From Rhodospirillaceae bacterium (lineage in GTDB: Bacteria; Pseudomonadota; Alphaproteobacteria; MPNO01; UBA2964): 64,000 bases of DNA. Below are positions 44,342 to 52,930 of this stretch, in pieces. The stretch spans positions 62,001 through 126,000 of the forward strand of contig PBIN01000014.1 in assembly GCA_002720855.1 (NCBI GenBank). The letters run 5' to 3'. The position numbers were made by a program, and so were the translations under genes. The stretch's first letter is position 1, and each line of letters begins with the position of its first letter. The notes under the pieces were generated by a model. It saw nothing but the letters and a program-made list of their open reading frames with translations. It ran no database searches and was not told the DNA's origin.

Positions 44342-45237
44342 TGTCCGTCCAAAAATATTTATCGAGGCAATCGCCGACGGTGCGGGGTGGTCTCTGGATG
44401 ATGGCTGCGGCCCTTAGCTTCACCATTATGACGACACTAATTCGTGAGGTAGCCAAGGAGATTCACCCCTTTGAGATAGGGTTTTTTCGTTGCGTCACCA
44501 ATTTTCTGCTTATGTTACCTTTTGTTCTTAGGACCGGCCCATCAATCTGGGATACCGGAAATCACAAAATGTATGTTTTTCGGGCTATCGTCGGAACCTG
44601 CTTTCTACTGACCTACTTTTCGGGTGCGGCGTTGATTCCAATTTCTGATTCGCAGGCCCTATATTTTACCTCGCCGCTTTTCGGCACGCTCCTGGTTATT
44701 ATTTTTCTTGGAGAAAGAATTCGTAGCCGCCGGATACTGGCTTTGATCGCTGGTTTTTGCGGGGCGCTTATCATTCTACGACCGGGCGTTAACGAGGTAA
44801 GTATAGGAGCCATACTGGTTCTTTTGGGTGCACTTGCCAATGCGACCAGCAGTTCGATGCTTAAATATTTCACGCGAACTGACCATCCAGACAAGGTTGT
44901 GTTTTATCACATGCTTTATTCAACCCCGTTGATGCTCATACCCGCATTACTGTTCTGGACAACACCCACGCTAGAACAGCTCGGTTTGATGGCTGGCGTG
45001 GGTCTGTTTGCGACTCTCAACCAAAGATTTTTGACCCGGGCATTTGCCACTGATGATGCCTCGGTAGTCTTTACCTTTGACTTTGCGCGTTTACCATTTG
45101 CGGCCCTGATTGGCTGGCTTGTTTTCTCAGAAATACCTGATATCTGGGTTTGGGTAGGTGGCGCAGTTATATTTTTATCATCTGTCTATATCGTGCGGCG
45201 TGAGGCGGCGCTCAAATCTCAGAAGAACCAAAAATGA
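44341..45237 (+). CDS. EamA (DMT) family transporter
   Basis: A 298-residue inner-membrane carrier with ten predicted helices in two EamA repeats, the first starting at SPTVRGGLWMMAAALSF and the second near NEVSIGAILVLLGALANA. The REVAKEIHPFEIGFFRC and LISDSQALYF-like segments of helices 2 and 4 are typical. Such carriers export amino acids, metabolites or nucleobases. It overlaps the gene upstream by one base and the lipoprotein hydrolase downstream by 4 bp, so the three form a tight operon. Confidence 0.85.
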   Translation: MSVQKYLSRQSPTVRGGLWMMAAALSFTIMTTLIREVAKEIHPFEIGFFRCVTNFLLMLPFVLRTGPSIWDTGNHKMYVFRAIVGTCFLLTYFSGAALIPISDSQALYFTSPLFGTLLVIIFLGERIRSRRILALIAGFCGALIILRPGVNEVSIGAILVLLGALANATSSSMLKYFTRTDHPDKVVFYHMLYSTPLMLIPALLFWTTPTLEQLGLMAGVGLFATLNQRFLTRAFATDDASVVFTFDFARLPFAALIGWLVFSEIPDIWVWVGGAVIFLSSVYIVRREAALKSQKNQK

Positions 45238-46112
45238 AATTACGCTTCCCGTTATCCATACTCATATCTGTTTTTGCGATTGTTCTTTCGGGATGCGCAT
45301 CTCCACCCGGAGATAGCGGCACGATAACGGTAAACGATGGGCGGGATGCACTCGCAGCTCCTATGACCGTTTATTATTATCGTCCGGACACGTTTAAGCC
45401 TGATGGTCCGGTGCTAATTGCGCTTCATGGGCTCAGCCGAAATGCCTATGGATATAGAAACTACTTTGCTAAATCCGCGCACAAATATGGCGTTCTTGTG
45501 TTGGCACCCGAATTTACGCGGAAAAACTTCCGAGGGTCGCGTCGATTTAACCTTGGCAACTTGAAAGACAAATCCGGAGCGACACAGCCAAAGTCTCTTT
45601 GGGCCTTTCCGGTAATTGACCGTGTTTTTGAAAAGTCGCGCGCTATGCTCGGTTTTGAGCGCCAAAAATATGCATTGTTCGGACACTCGGCCGGATCGCA
45701 GTTTGTTCATCGTATGATTTTATTTTCGCCATCCGAGAAGATGTCGGCCGCGGTTGCGGCAAATGCTGGTTGGTACACAGTTCCCGATAAGCGAATAGCA
45801 TTTCCGTATGGGCTAAAAGGAACAGATAGCGCCACCAAAAAACTTCGCGACGCATTTGGACAAAAGTTGACGATCCTTCTTGGTACAGACGACAATGACG
45901 AAAGCCACAAAACACTTCGGAAAACGGAGGGGGCGTTACAACAGGGGTCTCACCGTTTGGCGCGAGGCCGCAATTTTTATCAACGCTCAATGGAAATTGC
46001 TGCCCAGAAGAAATTATCGTTTCGCTGGCAAATTCGGGAGGTTCCGGGCGTTGCGCATAGCGGCCGCGGAATGGCTGAGCCCGCGGCAAATATTCTGTTC
46101 GGAACTCCGTAA
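45234..46112 (+). CDS. Lipoprotein alpha/beta hydrolase (PHB depolymerase/esterase-like)
   Basis: A 292-residue lipoprotein: the signal peptide ends in a lipobox (VLSGC, Cys21), so it is anchored in the cell envelope. The hydrolase domain shows HGLSRNAYGYRNYF (oxyanion region), the nucleophile Ser152 in FGHSAGSQ, the acid probably in LLGTDDNDE, and the base His in VPGVAHSGRGM. The extended VLVLAPEFTRKNFRGSR region resembles PHB-depolymerase and feruloyl-esterase-like proteins. An exported esterase acting on a polymer or a carrier's substrate is plausible. Start overlaps the transporter by 4 bp. Confidence 0.8.
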   Translation: MKLRFPLSILISVFAIVLSGCASPPGDSGTITVNDGRDALAAPMTVYYYRPDTFKPDGPVLIALHGLSRNAYGYRNYFAKSAHKYGVLVLAPEFTRKNFRGSRRFNLGNLKDKSGATQPKSLWAFPVIDRVFEKSRAMLGFERQKYALFGHSAGSQFVHRMILFSPSEKMSAAVAANAGWYTVPDKRIAFPYGLKGTDSATKKLRDAFGQKLTILLGTDDNDESHKTLRKTEGALQQGSHRLARGRNFYQRSMEIAAQKKLSFRWQIREVPGVAHSGRGMAEPAANILFGTP

Positions 46113-46114
46113 GA

Positions 46115-46166
46115 CACTGCTGACCTCCGGTGCTGGTTGTCCGGGCAGGTCTCTAGCGATACAGTG
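46115..46166 (+). other. Structured 5' leader or hairpin before the dehydrogenase gene
   Basis: CACTG (46115-46119) can pair with CAGTG (46162-46166), and within it GACCTCCGG (46122-46130) with CCGG-gc-AGGTC (46141-46151), leaving a 10-base loop. It lies in the gap between the esterase stop and the dehydrogenase start. No T-run follows, so it is not a simple terminator. Confidence 0.4.
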
Positions 46167-46216
46167 CCGCCACTTAAAATTTGTGGCAATCGTCCCAACT
46201 GGAGTTTTCCAAGAAC

Positions 46217-47293
46217 ATGCCCACGCTCGTCCTTCAGAACGATCATATTATACGCGCATTGAGCGTCATTCTTGACCCTGATTGCGACTCCGAAAGAGTC
46301 GCCGGTTTTGCCGATTACTATTCGGTCGACATGCCCGAGTTTCCACAATGGTGTGAAGCAATAAGGGAGAAATATCCCGCGGTAGCGCCGTCCAAAGTCG
46401 TGTTGGCGGATAGTCAGGAGGATTTTCAAGCGGCATTGCCTGAGGCAGATGCTGTGGTCGTTGAAGATTTCTTGGTGGGAGAGAATGAATTGGCAGCCGC
46501 ACCTAATATTAAGTTCGTACAGAACTTTCGAACCGATATGCGCAATATTGATGAAGCAGCATGTGCCGCGCACAATATTCCTGCTTTACCTTTCCACCGT
46601 ACCGTGAACGTTGCTGTCGGTGAACACGCATTTTCACTGATGATGGCGTTGGCAAAGAAAACGGTGGAAACCAATAAACTTCTGACGATCGAGGCGCTTC
46701 AGGCCGAGGGCTGGCCGGCGCGAGAGTATGATCGGCAGCACACTGCGAATTCAAATTGGGCACGGATTTCCGGCGTTAAGAATATGTTTGGATCAACACT
46801 GGGAATTGTGGGGCTTGGGTCCGTCGGGCGCTATGTCGCCAACTGGGCGAACGCATTCGATATGGAGGTCATTTATACCCAGCGCAATCAGCTCAATGCT
46901 GAGCTGGAAAGCCAGTTCAACGCTCGATATGTGTCACTCAACGAACTGTTCCAACAGTCAGATTTTGTCAGCATCCACGTGCCACTCAATGATTCCACCA
47001 AGGGATTGATTGGTGCTGAACAACTTGAACAGGCAAAACCGGGAATTACTATCGTCAATATCGCGCGGGCGGATATTGTTCAGAAAGATCCACTTCTGGC
47101 TGGTCTAGACTCCGGCAGGATCGGTGGCGTCGGTATGGATGTTCATTACAAGGAACCAGGTGATAACGATGATCCGTTTCTTCCCTATAAGAACGTTGTA
47201 ATGAGTCCGCATATCGCGATCGGTTCCCGGGTCAATGGTGCCGTCGATATGGAAGCGATGATTGCCAATATTGCGAACGCGATGAGAGACTGA
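46217..47293 (+). CDS. D-2-hydroxyacid dehydrogenase family protein
   Basis: A 358-residue NAD(P)-dependent dehydrogenase of the D-isomer 2-hydroxyacid group. The Rossmann motif is GLGSVGRYVANWANAF. The catalytic Arg lies in NIARADIVQKD and the catalytic His in VVMSPHIAIGSR, with Glu in the GGVGMDVHYKEPG segment. It would interconvert a 2-keto acid and the D-hydroxy acid, or act on phosphoglycerate-like substrates. I choose ATG 46217 because the MPTLVLQND start is family-like and the 12 residues before it are not. Its stop overlaps the aminopeptidase start by one base. Confidence 0.8.
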   Translation: MPTLVLQNDHIIRALSVILDPDCDSERVAGFADYYSVDMPEFPQWCEAIREKYPAVAPSKVVLADSQEDFQAALPEADAVVVEDFLVGENELAAAPNIKFVQNFRTDMRNIDEAACAAHNIPALPFHRTVNVAVGEHAFSLMMALAKKTVETNKLLTIEALQAEGWPAREYDRQHTANSNWARISGVKNMFGSTLGIVGLGSVGRYVANWANAFDMEVIYTQRNQLNAELESQFNARYVSLNELFQQSDFVSIHVPLNDSTKGLIGAEQLEQAKPGITIVNIARADIVQKDPLLAGLDSGRIGGVGMDVHYKEPGDNDDPFLPYKNVVMSPHIAIGSRVNGAVDMEAMIANIANAMRD

Positions 47294-48690
47294 TGAGCTA
47301 TCGTTTCGTCGCCAAGAGCGACTCTACAACAATCCCCATCATTCCAATCGAAACAGCCGTATTTTCCGCGTGGCTCAAAACTCAGGGTGCCGCTATGCGG
47401 CGTTGGGTCAAGAGTACGGGCTTCAAAGCTTCTGCCGGAACAGTAAGTTTGGTCTCAGGGCAAGACGGTTCGTTACAACAAGTACTGGTTGGCGTGGAAG
47501 ATCATCAGGGGCTCTGGGCTTATGCCAGTTTGCCGTCGAAATTGCCTGAAGGAAAATACGAAATCGATGCGCGAATGGATAAGGCTGGAGCAACCGCAGC
47601 GGCACTTGGATGGGCCCTCGGATGTTATCGGTTTGACCAATATAAAACCAAGCCCACCGAGGCTAAAATTCCAACTCTTGTTTGGCCCAAGAATTGTGAT
47701 CGTGGCGCAGTTAAGCGCACCGCAGACGCAACATCCTTAGTTCGCGATCTCATCAACGTACCGCCCCAAGATATGGGCCCACCAGAACTGGCTTCCGCGG
47801 CACGTAAACTCGCAAAAAAACATAGTGCCCGCACAAACGTAATTGTCGGAAACAATCTCTTGAAGAAGAACTATCCCACAATTCACGCCGTTGGGCGGGC
47901 CGCCGAAAAAGCACCACGGCTGATTGATATGACCTGGGGTCGGCGAGATGCACCAAAAGTAACATTGGTTGGGAAAGGCGTGTGTTTTGATACTGGTGGA
48001 CTCGATCTCAAAAGCGCTGCCGGCATGCTCAGAATGAAAAAGGATATGGGCGGATCGGCGAATGTGCTTGGTCTTGCGCATATGATTATGGACGCAAAAC
48101 TCGATGTCAGACTTCGCGTTTTGATAGGCGCTGTAGAAAATTCTGTTTCCGGCAATGCCTATCGTCCATCAGATGTCATTCGTACGCGAAAGGGAATCAC
48201 CGTCGAAGTCGGTAATACCGATGCCGAGGGGCGGCTGGTGATGTGCGATGCATTGGCCGAAGCGGAACGGGAAAACCCAGCGTTGATCGCTGATTTCTCC
48301 ACATTAACCGGCGCTGCCCGTGTTGCGGTTGGTACCCAAATTGCCGCGATGTTCTGTAACGACGACACTCTTGCAGACGAACTCTATAAAGCCGGTGAAA
48401 TAGGCGAAGACCCTGTATGGCGGTTACCCTTATTCTCACCGTACCGAAAACTGCTCAAGAGCACTGTCGCCGATATCAACAACGTTTCGGAAGGTGGTTT
48501 TGCTGGTGCGATCACTGCCGCATTATACCTGCAGGAATTTGTATCCAAGAAAACGCCTTGGGTGCATTTCGACATAATGGCCTGGAATGCAGTAGCGCGG
48601 CCCGGCCGTCCCGTCGGCGGCGAAGCGATGGGAATGCGGGCGCTCTACGACGTCATAGAGAAACGATTTGCCAAAAAGAAACGGCGTTAG
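47293..48690 (+). CDS. M17 family leucyl aminopeptidase
   Basis: A 465-residue cytosolic metallo-aminopeptidase. The M17 signature NTDAEGRL is present, as are KGVCFDTGGLDLKSAAGMLRMKKDMGGSA, with the two-metal Lys and Asp ligands, and DFSTLTGAARVAVG. The N-terminal domain is about 150 residues, with TSLVRDLINVPPQDMGPPEL at the domain boundary. It releases N-terminal residues from peptides; a Yej-type peptide importer is encoded just downstream on the other strand. Translationally coupled to the dehydrogenase by TGATG. The ending KKKRR is unusually basic. Confidence 0.9.
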   Translation: MSYRFVAKSDSTTIPIIPIETAVFSAWLKTQGAAMRRWVKSTGFKASAGTVSLVSGQDGSLQQVLVGVEDHQGLWAYASLPSKLPEGKYEIDARMDKAGATAAALGWALGCYRFDQYKTKPTEAKIPTLVWPKNCDRGAVKRTADATSLVRDLINVPPQDMGPPELASAARKLAKKHSARTNVIVGNNLLKKNYPTIHAVGRAAEKAPRLIDMTWGRRDAPKVTLVGKGVCFDTGGLDLKSAAGMLRMKKDMGGSANVLGLAHMIMDAKLDVRLRVLIGAVENSVSGNAYRPSDVIRTRKGITVEVGNTDAEGRLVMCDALAEAERENPALIADFSTLTGAARVAVGTQIAAMFCNDDTLADELYKAGEIGEDPVWRLPLFSPYRKLLKSTVADINNVSEGGFAGAITAALYLQEFVSKKTPWVHFDIMAWNAVARPGRPVGGEAMGMRALYDVIEKRFAKKKRR

Positions 48691-48707
48691 CACAACGGAT
48701 GTAGGAA

Positions 48708-49061
48708 TTGGCCAGGACCTTCGAACAACAAAAAGCACTAACATTGTGGTTCGAGGCGCTGGCCCGAAGTGTCCGCGGCGATCAACCCGACCTCTCCGCC
48801 CGTCAACTGGCAATCGTGCTGACGATCTACCTAACAGACGGCCCCCATACTGTACGTGGGCTGACATCAGGATTGAGAATTTCCAAACCGGCGGTAACAC
48901 GTGCTCTCGACCGACTCGCTGATCTTGAATTTATCGAGAGGGTGAGAGACCCAGGAGATCGGCGCAGTGTATTCATTGAGCGAACGGAGCCCGGTGAACA
49001 ATTTGTGGTGCGACTTGCAGACGAAATTGTTGCTGCAAAACGTACCGTGGAGTTAGGTTGA
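48708..49061 (+). CDS. MarR family winged-helix transcriptional regulator
   Basis: A short 117-residue MarR-type regulator. Helix-turn-helix: TVRGLTSGLRISKPAVTRALDRLADL; wing: IERVRDPGDRRSVFIER, with the conserved D-RR pattern. Short flanking helices would give the dimer interface. TTG 48708 is the apparent start, behind TAGGAA. It lies 17 bp behind the aminopeptidase and converges on yejF with a 9-bp overlap, so it could govern either neighbour; the ligand is unknown. It is the only classical DNA-binding regulator recognisable in the window. Confidence 0.8.
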   Translation: MARTFEQQKALTLWFEALARSVRGDQPDLSARQLAIVLTIYLTDGPHTVRGLTSGLRISKPAVTRALDRLADLEFIERVRDPGDRRSVFIERTEPGEQFVVRLADEIVAAKRTVELG

Positions 49062-50699
49062 CACCGAGTCGTTTTCCACAGCTTCGATATCGAAAGCCGC
49101 TTTAATGAGCGCTTTTGTATAGTCTTCCGCAGGATTTTCAAAAATATTGTCCGCCGTTCCCTGTTCGACGACCTTGCCATTCCGCATGACCAGAACTTCA
49201 TCGGCGAGCGCTCGGACGACTTTAAGGTCATGGCTGATAAACAAGTAAGCAAGCCTGTGATTTTGTTGAAGTTCGCGAAGAAGATCGACAATTTGTGCCT
49301 GAACAGACATATCCAATGCGGATGTCGGCTCGTCGAGGACAACCAGCCGTGGTTTCAGAACCATCGCTCGAGCAATTGCAATTCTCTGCCGCTGACCACC
49401 TGAAAATTCGTGTGGATATCTGTCTTGTGTTTCGGGATCTAGACCTACTTCGACCAGTGTTTCTGAAACAAGCTGTCGACGTTCTTCCGCATTCAGCGAT
49501 GGCAGATGGATAAGTATACCTTCTTCGATAATCTGGCCGACAGACATGCGTGGGCTTAGCGAGCCATAGGGGTCCTGAAAAACAATTTGCATGTCACTGC
49601 GCAGAGGGCGCAGGTCTTTCCAACTTTGCCCCTGGATGTTCTGTCCTAAGAATACAATTGTTCCTTCGCTTCGCTCCATGCGGAGGAGTCCCAAAGCGAG
49701 CGTTGTCTTGCCGGATCCGCTTTCACCAACAATGCCAACCGTATGCCCTTCACGGACGTCAACCGATACACCATCAACAGCCTTGATATGGCCGACAACG
49801 CGTCGAAGAACGCCGCGTTTTATCGGAAACCAGACCTTTAGGTCCTGGGCTTCGACTATAGAAGGGGCATCTGCTGCTGCCGCAACCGGTTTTCCCTTGG
49901 GTTCTGCCGCTAGTAAATGTTGGGTGTAGCTGTGTTGTGGGTTGTCAAATATTTTAGCAGTGGGCCCCTGTTCAACAAGTCGGCCATTGGTCATGACGCA
50001 TACGCGTTCAGCAACCTTTCGCACAATACCCAGATCATGGGTAATGAGTAACATCGACATGCCACGCTCTTGCTGCAATTCCTTCAGCAAAGCCAGTATT
50101 TGTGCCTGGATGGTCACATCCAACGCGGTTGTTGGTTCATCGGCGATCAACAAATCGGGGTCATTGGCCAATGCCATGGCAATCATGACCCGCTGGCGTT
50201 GACCACCGGAAAGCTGATGCGGGTAGGCTTGGAGTCTATTTTCGGCGTCTCGCAATCCAACCTGACGCAGTAGCTCAAGGATACGGGTCCGGGCAGCGCT
50301 GTGATCCAGCCGCTTGTGGAGAAATAGGACCTCGCCGATCTGTTTCTCCAGGGTGTGAAGCGGATTCAAAGATGTCATTGGCTCTTGAAAAATCATGCCA
50401 ACGCGATTGCCACGAATTCGTCGTAGTGTTTCCTCACCGGCGCCAAGGAGCTGTTCGCCGTTAAACATGATGCTTCCCGAAGGGTGGTGCGCCATTGGGT
50501 AGGGCAGCAGTTGAATGGCAGATAGCGCGGTGACCGATTTTCCGGAACCGCTTTCACCGACAAGTGCGACGGTCTCACCTTTGTTGATTTCGAAATCAAT
50601 GTTCCGAACGGCTTTGACTTCACGTTCTCCGGTGCCAAACGAAACCGAGAGGTCTTCGACCTTGAGCAGTGCGCGTGGGTTACCTGAACGATCGTTCAT
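49053..50699 (-). CDS. yejF: Peptide ABC transporter ATP-binding protein with two ATPase domains, YejF-like
   Basis: A 548-residue fused ATPase. Domain 1 has Walker [25 protein letters not shown] and [12 protein letters not shown]; domain 2 has Walker [25 protein letters not shown] and [12 protein letters not shown]. The C-terminal oligopeptide/dipeptide regions follow each domain. It powers uptake of oligopeptides (microcin C-type peptides in enterobacteria) through YejB and YejE. Start ATG 50699 overlaps the yejE stop by one base (TGATG); the upstream ATG 50807 lies inside yejE and is not family-like. Last gene of the operon. Confidence 0.9.
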   Translation of the reverse strand: MNDRSGNPRALLKVEDLSVSFGTGEREVKAVRNIDFEINKGETVALVGESGSGKSVTALSAIQLLPYPMAHHPSGSIMFNGEQLLGAGEETLRRIRGNRVGMIFQEPMTSLNPLHTLEKQIGEVLFLHKRLDHSAARTRILELLRQVGLRDAENRLQAYPHQLSGGQRQRVMIAMALANDPDLLIADEPTTALDVTIQAQILALLKELQQERGMSMLLITHDLGIVRKVAERVCVMTNGRLVEQGPTAKIFDNPQHSYTQHLLAAEPKGKPVAAAADAPSIVEAQDLKVWFPIKRGVLRRVVGHIKAVDGVSVDVREGHTVGIVGESGSGKTTLALGLLRMERSEGTIVFLGQNIQGQSWKDLRPLRSDMQIVFQDPYGSLSPRMSVGQIIEEGILIHLPSLNAEERRQLVSETLVEVGLDPETQDRYPHEFSGGQRQRIAIARAMVLKPRLVVLDEPTSALDMSVQAQIVDLLRELQQNHRLAYLFISHDLKVVRALADEVLVMRNGKVVEQGTADNIFENPAEDYTKALIKAAFDIEAVENDSVST

Positions 50700-51796
50700 C
50701 ACTGCATCGTCTTTCTCGGATCGAATGCATCGCGAATAGCTTCTCCGATGAAAACCAGTAGGCTCAACATTCCTGCCAAAACCAGAAATGCCGTTACGCC
50801 CAGCCACGGTGCTTGCAGATTTGCTTTACCTTGCGCGAGCAGTTCACCAAGCGATGGTGACCCTGGGGGCAGGCCAAAGCCCAAGAAATCCAGTGATGTC
50901 AGGGCTGTGATGGATCCAATCAACACGAAAGGCAGAAAGGTCAGCGCGGCAGTCATTGCATTGGGTAAAACATGTCGGCGAATAATGGTAATATTGCCAA
51001 CTCCAAGGGCACGCGCCGCGCGGACATAATCAAAGTTTCTGGTTCTGAGGAACTCCGCGCGAACGACACCTTCAAGTGCCATCCACTCAAAGAGTAAGAG
51101 CAGGCCAAGCAACATCCAGAAACTTGGTTGGAACACGCTGGCCAGAATGATCAGCAGAAACAAGCGCGGCAGCCCCGACCATATCTCTATAAATCGCTGA
51201 AATAAGAGATCAGTCCATCCTCCGAAATAGCCCTGTATCGCGCCGGCTGCGATGCCGACTATCGACGAAATTACTGTCAGGATCAGACCAAAAAGGACCG
51301 AAATTCGAAAGCCATAGATGACCCGCGCCAATACATCGCGTGCCTGGTCGTCGGTGCCGAGTAAATTTTCCAGCGACGGAGGGGATGGCGCCGGTTGTTT
51401 CAGATCCAGATTAACGGTGCCATAGCTGTATCGAATTGGCGCCCAATAAATTTTACCGCCTTTTCGGGTGATGAGATCCTGTACGTCCTTTTCTCTGTAT
51501 TCAGCTTCGGTCTCAAAGTCGCCGCCGAAAACAGTCTCGGGATAAATCTTCAAAACCGGAAAGTAATACGAACCTTGATAGTCAACGAGGAGAGGTTTGT
51601 CGTTTGCGATGACTTCCGCAAACAGGCTAAGTACGAACAACACCAGGAAAATCCAGAAAGACCAGTATCCCCTGCGATTGGCCTTGAAACTTTGTAATCG
51701 GCGCGCTGTTAGAGGCGTTATGTTTCTACCGAGAAATCGATTCCCAGCATCGGTTTCTGCGCTCTCGGATGCGGTTATTGTCACCGAATCAGACAT
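50699..51796 (-). CDS. yejE: Peptide ABC transporter permease, YejE-like
   Basis: A 365-residue inner-membrane permease of the OppC type. One helix near residues 40-60 is followed by a long periplasmic loop containing YQGSYYFPVLKIYPETVFGGDFETEAEYREKD-type sequence, the mark of YejE, and five more helices. The ABC EAA loop reads EFLRTRNFDYVRAARALGVGNITIIRRHVLPNA. Start ATG 51796 follows GAGG and overlaps yejB by 8 bp; an ATG four codons upstream is weaker. Confidence 0.9.
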   Translation of the reverse strand: MSDSVTITASESAETDAGNRFLGRNITPLTARRLQSFKANRRGYWSFWIFLVLFVLSLFAEVIANDKPLLVDYQGSYYFPVLKIYPETVFGGDFETEAEYREKDVQDLITRKGGKIYWAPIRYSYGTVNLDLKQPAPSPPSLENLLGTDDQARDVLARVIYGFRISVLFGLILTVISSIVGIAAGAIQGYFGGWTDLLFQRFIEIWSGLPRLFLLIILASVFQPSFWMLLGLLLLFEWMALEGVVRAEFLRTRNFDYVRAARALGVGNITIIRRHVLPNAMTAALTFLPFVLIGSITALTSLDFLGFGLPPGSPSLGELLAQGKANLQAPWLGVTAFLVLAGMLSLLVFIGEAIRDAFDPRKTMQ

Positions 51797-52913
51797 CGCG
51801 CGCCTCAAAGTCTATCCGAGGATCAATGAGTGTATAGGTCAGGTCGCCTATCAGTTTCATTATCAGCCCAAGGAGCGTGAAAAAGAACAGCGAAGCAAAC
51901 ATGATTGGGTAATCGCGCTTGATTACCGCTTCGAAACCCAATAGCCCCAACCCGTCTAATGAGAAAATGATTTCGATAAGCAGTGCGCCGGTAAACAGTA
52001 TGCCAACAAACGCGCTCGGAAATCCGGCAATAACAATCAACATCGCATTCCGAAAGACATGACCGTAGAGGACTCGTTGTTCCGTTAATCCCTTTGCCTT
52101 GGCGGTCAGGACGTATTGCTGGTTGATCTGGTCAAGAAACGAGTTCTTTGTGAGAAATGTCAGCGCGGCAAATCCGCCAATGACAAGAGCTGTTATCGGT
52201 AGAACCATATGCCATAGATAATCGAGGATGCGCATCGGCCAGCTAAGCTCGTCCCAGTTTTCAGAGACGAGCCCGCGTAGCGGGAACCAGTCGAAATAGC
52301 TGCCGCCAGCGAAGAGCACAACCAGCATGACCGCAAAGAGGAAGCCCGGTATTGCATTTCCGACAATGATGACACCGCTGGTCCAGATATCGAACGGGGT
52401 TCCGTCATTTACAGCTTTTCGAATACCAAGAGGAATGGAAATCAAATAGACGATAAGGGTCGTCCAAATGCCCAGTGATATCGATACGGGAAGTTTCGAT
52501 AAAACAAGGTCCACCACCGTCTCATCGCGGAAGTAACTCGTTCCGAAATCAAACTGAATATAGTTGCCCATCATCAACAGGAAACGTTCGTGCAACGGCT
52601 TGTCGAATCCAAATTGCTTTTCCAGCTGTTTTATGAATTCTGGATCAAGTCCCTGTGCCCCGCGATACGTGCTGTCTGTCGAACCGGCTGAACCCGCTGA
52701 TGCCTGCTGTGCGGCTGTAGCGGTTGATCCGGCTTCGGTCCCGCCGGTCCCGCCTATGCGGGCTGTGGCTCCGACATCGGTACCGGTGAGCTGGGCGACA
52801 ATTTGTTCAATAGGTCCACCCGGTGCAAACTGAATGACCACAAAGTTAATCACCATTATCCCGATCAGTGTCGGGATGATCAGCAATAATCGTCGGATGA
52901 TATAAGCGAGCAT
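51789..52913 (-). CDS. yejB: Peptide ABC transporter permease, YejB-like
   Basis: A 374-residue OppB-type permease with six helices. The long loop after helix 1 is rich in Gly, Thr, Ser and Ala (GATARIGGTGGTEAGSTATAAQQ region) before DPEFIKQLEKQFGFDKP, a YejB feature. The EAA loop is QQYVLTAKAKGLTEQRVLYGHVFRNAM. The gene follows the receptor gene by 17 bp. Confidence 0.9.
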   Translation of the reverse strand: MLAYIIRRLLLIIPTLIGIMVINFVVIQFAPGGPIEQIVAQLTGTDVGATARIGGTGGTEAGSTATAAQQASAGSAGSTDSTYRGAQGLDPEFIKQLEKQFGFDKPLHERFLLMMGNYIQFDFGTSYFRDETVVDLVLSKLPVSISLGIWTTLIVYLISIPLGIRKAVNDGTPFDIWTSGVIIVGNAIPGFLFAVMLVVLFAGGSYFDWFPLRGLVSENWDELSWPMRILDYLWHMVLPITALVIGGFAALTFLTKNSFLDQINQQYVLTAKAKGLTEQRVLYGHVFRNAMLIVIAGFPSAFVGILFTGALLIEIIFSLDGLGLLGFEAVIKRDYPIMFASLFFFTLLGLIMKLIGDLTYTLIDPRIDFEARDV

Positions 52914-52930
52914 CTATTCTTGATCTGCCG

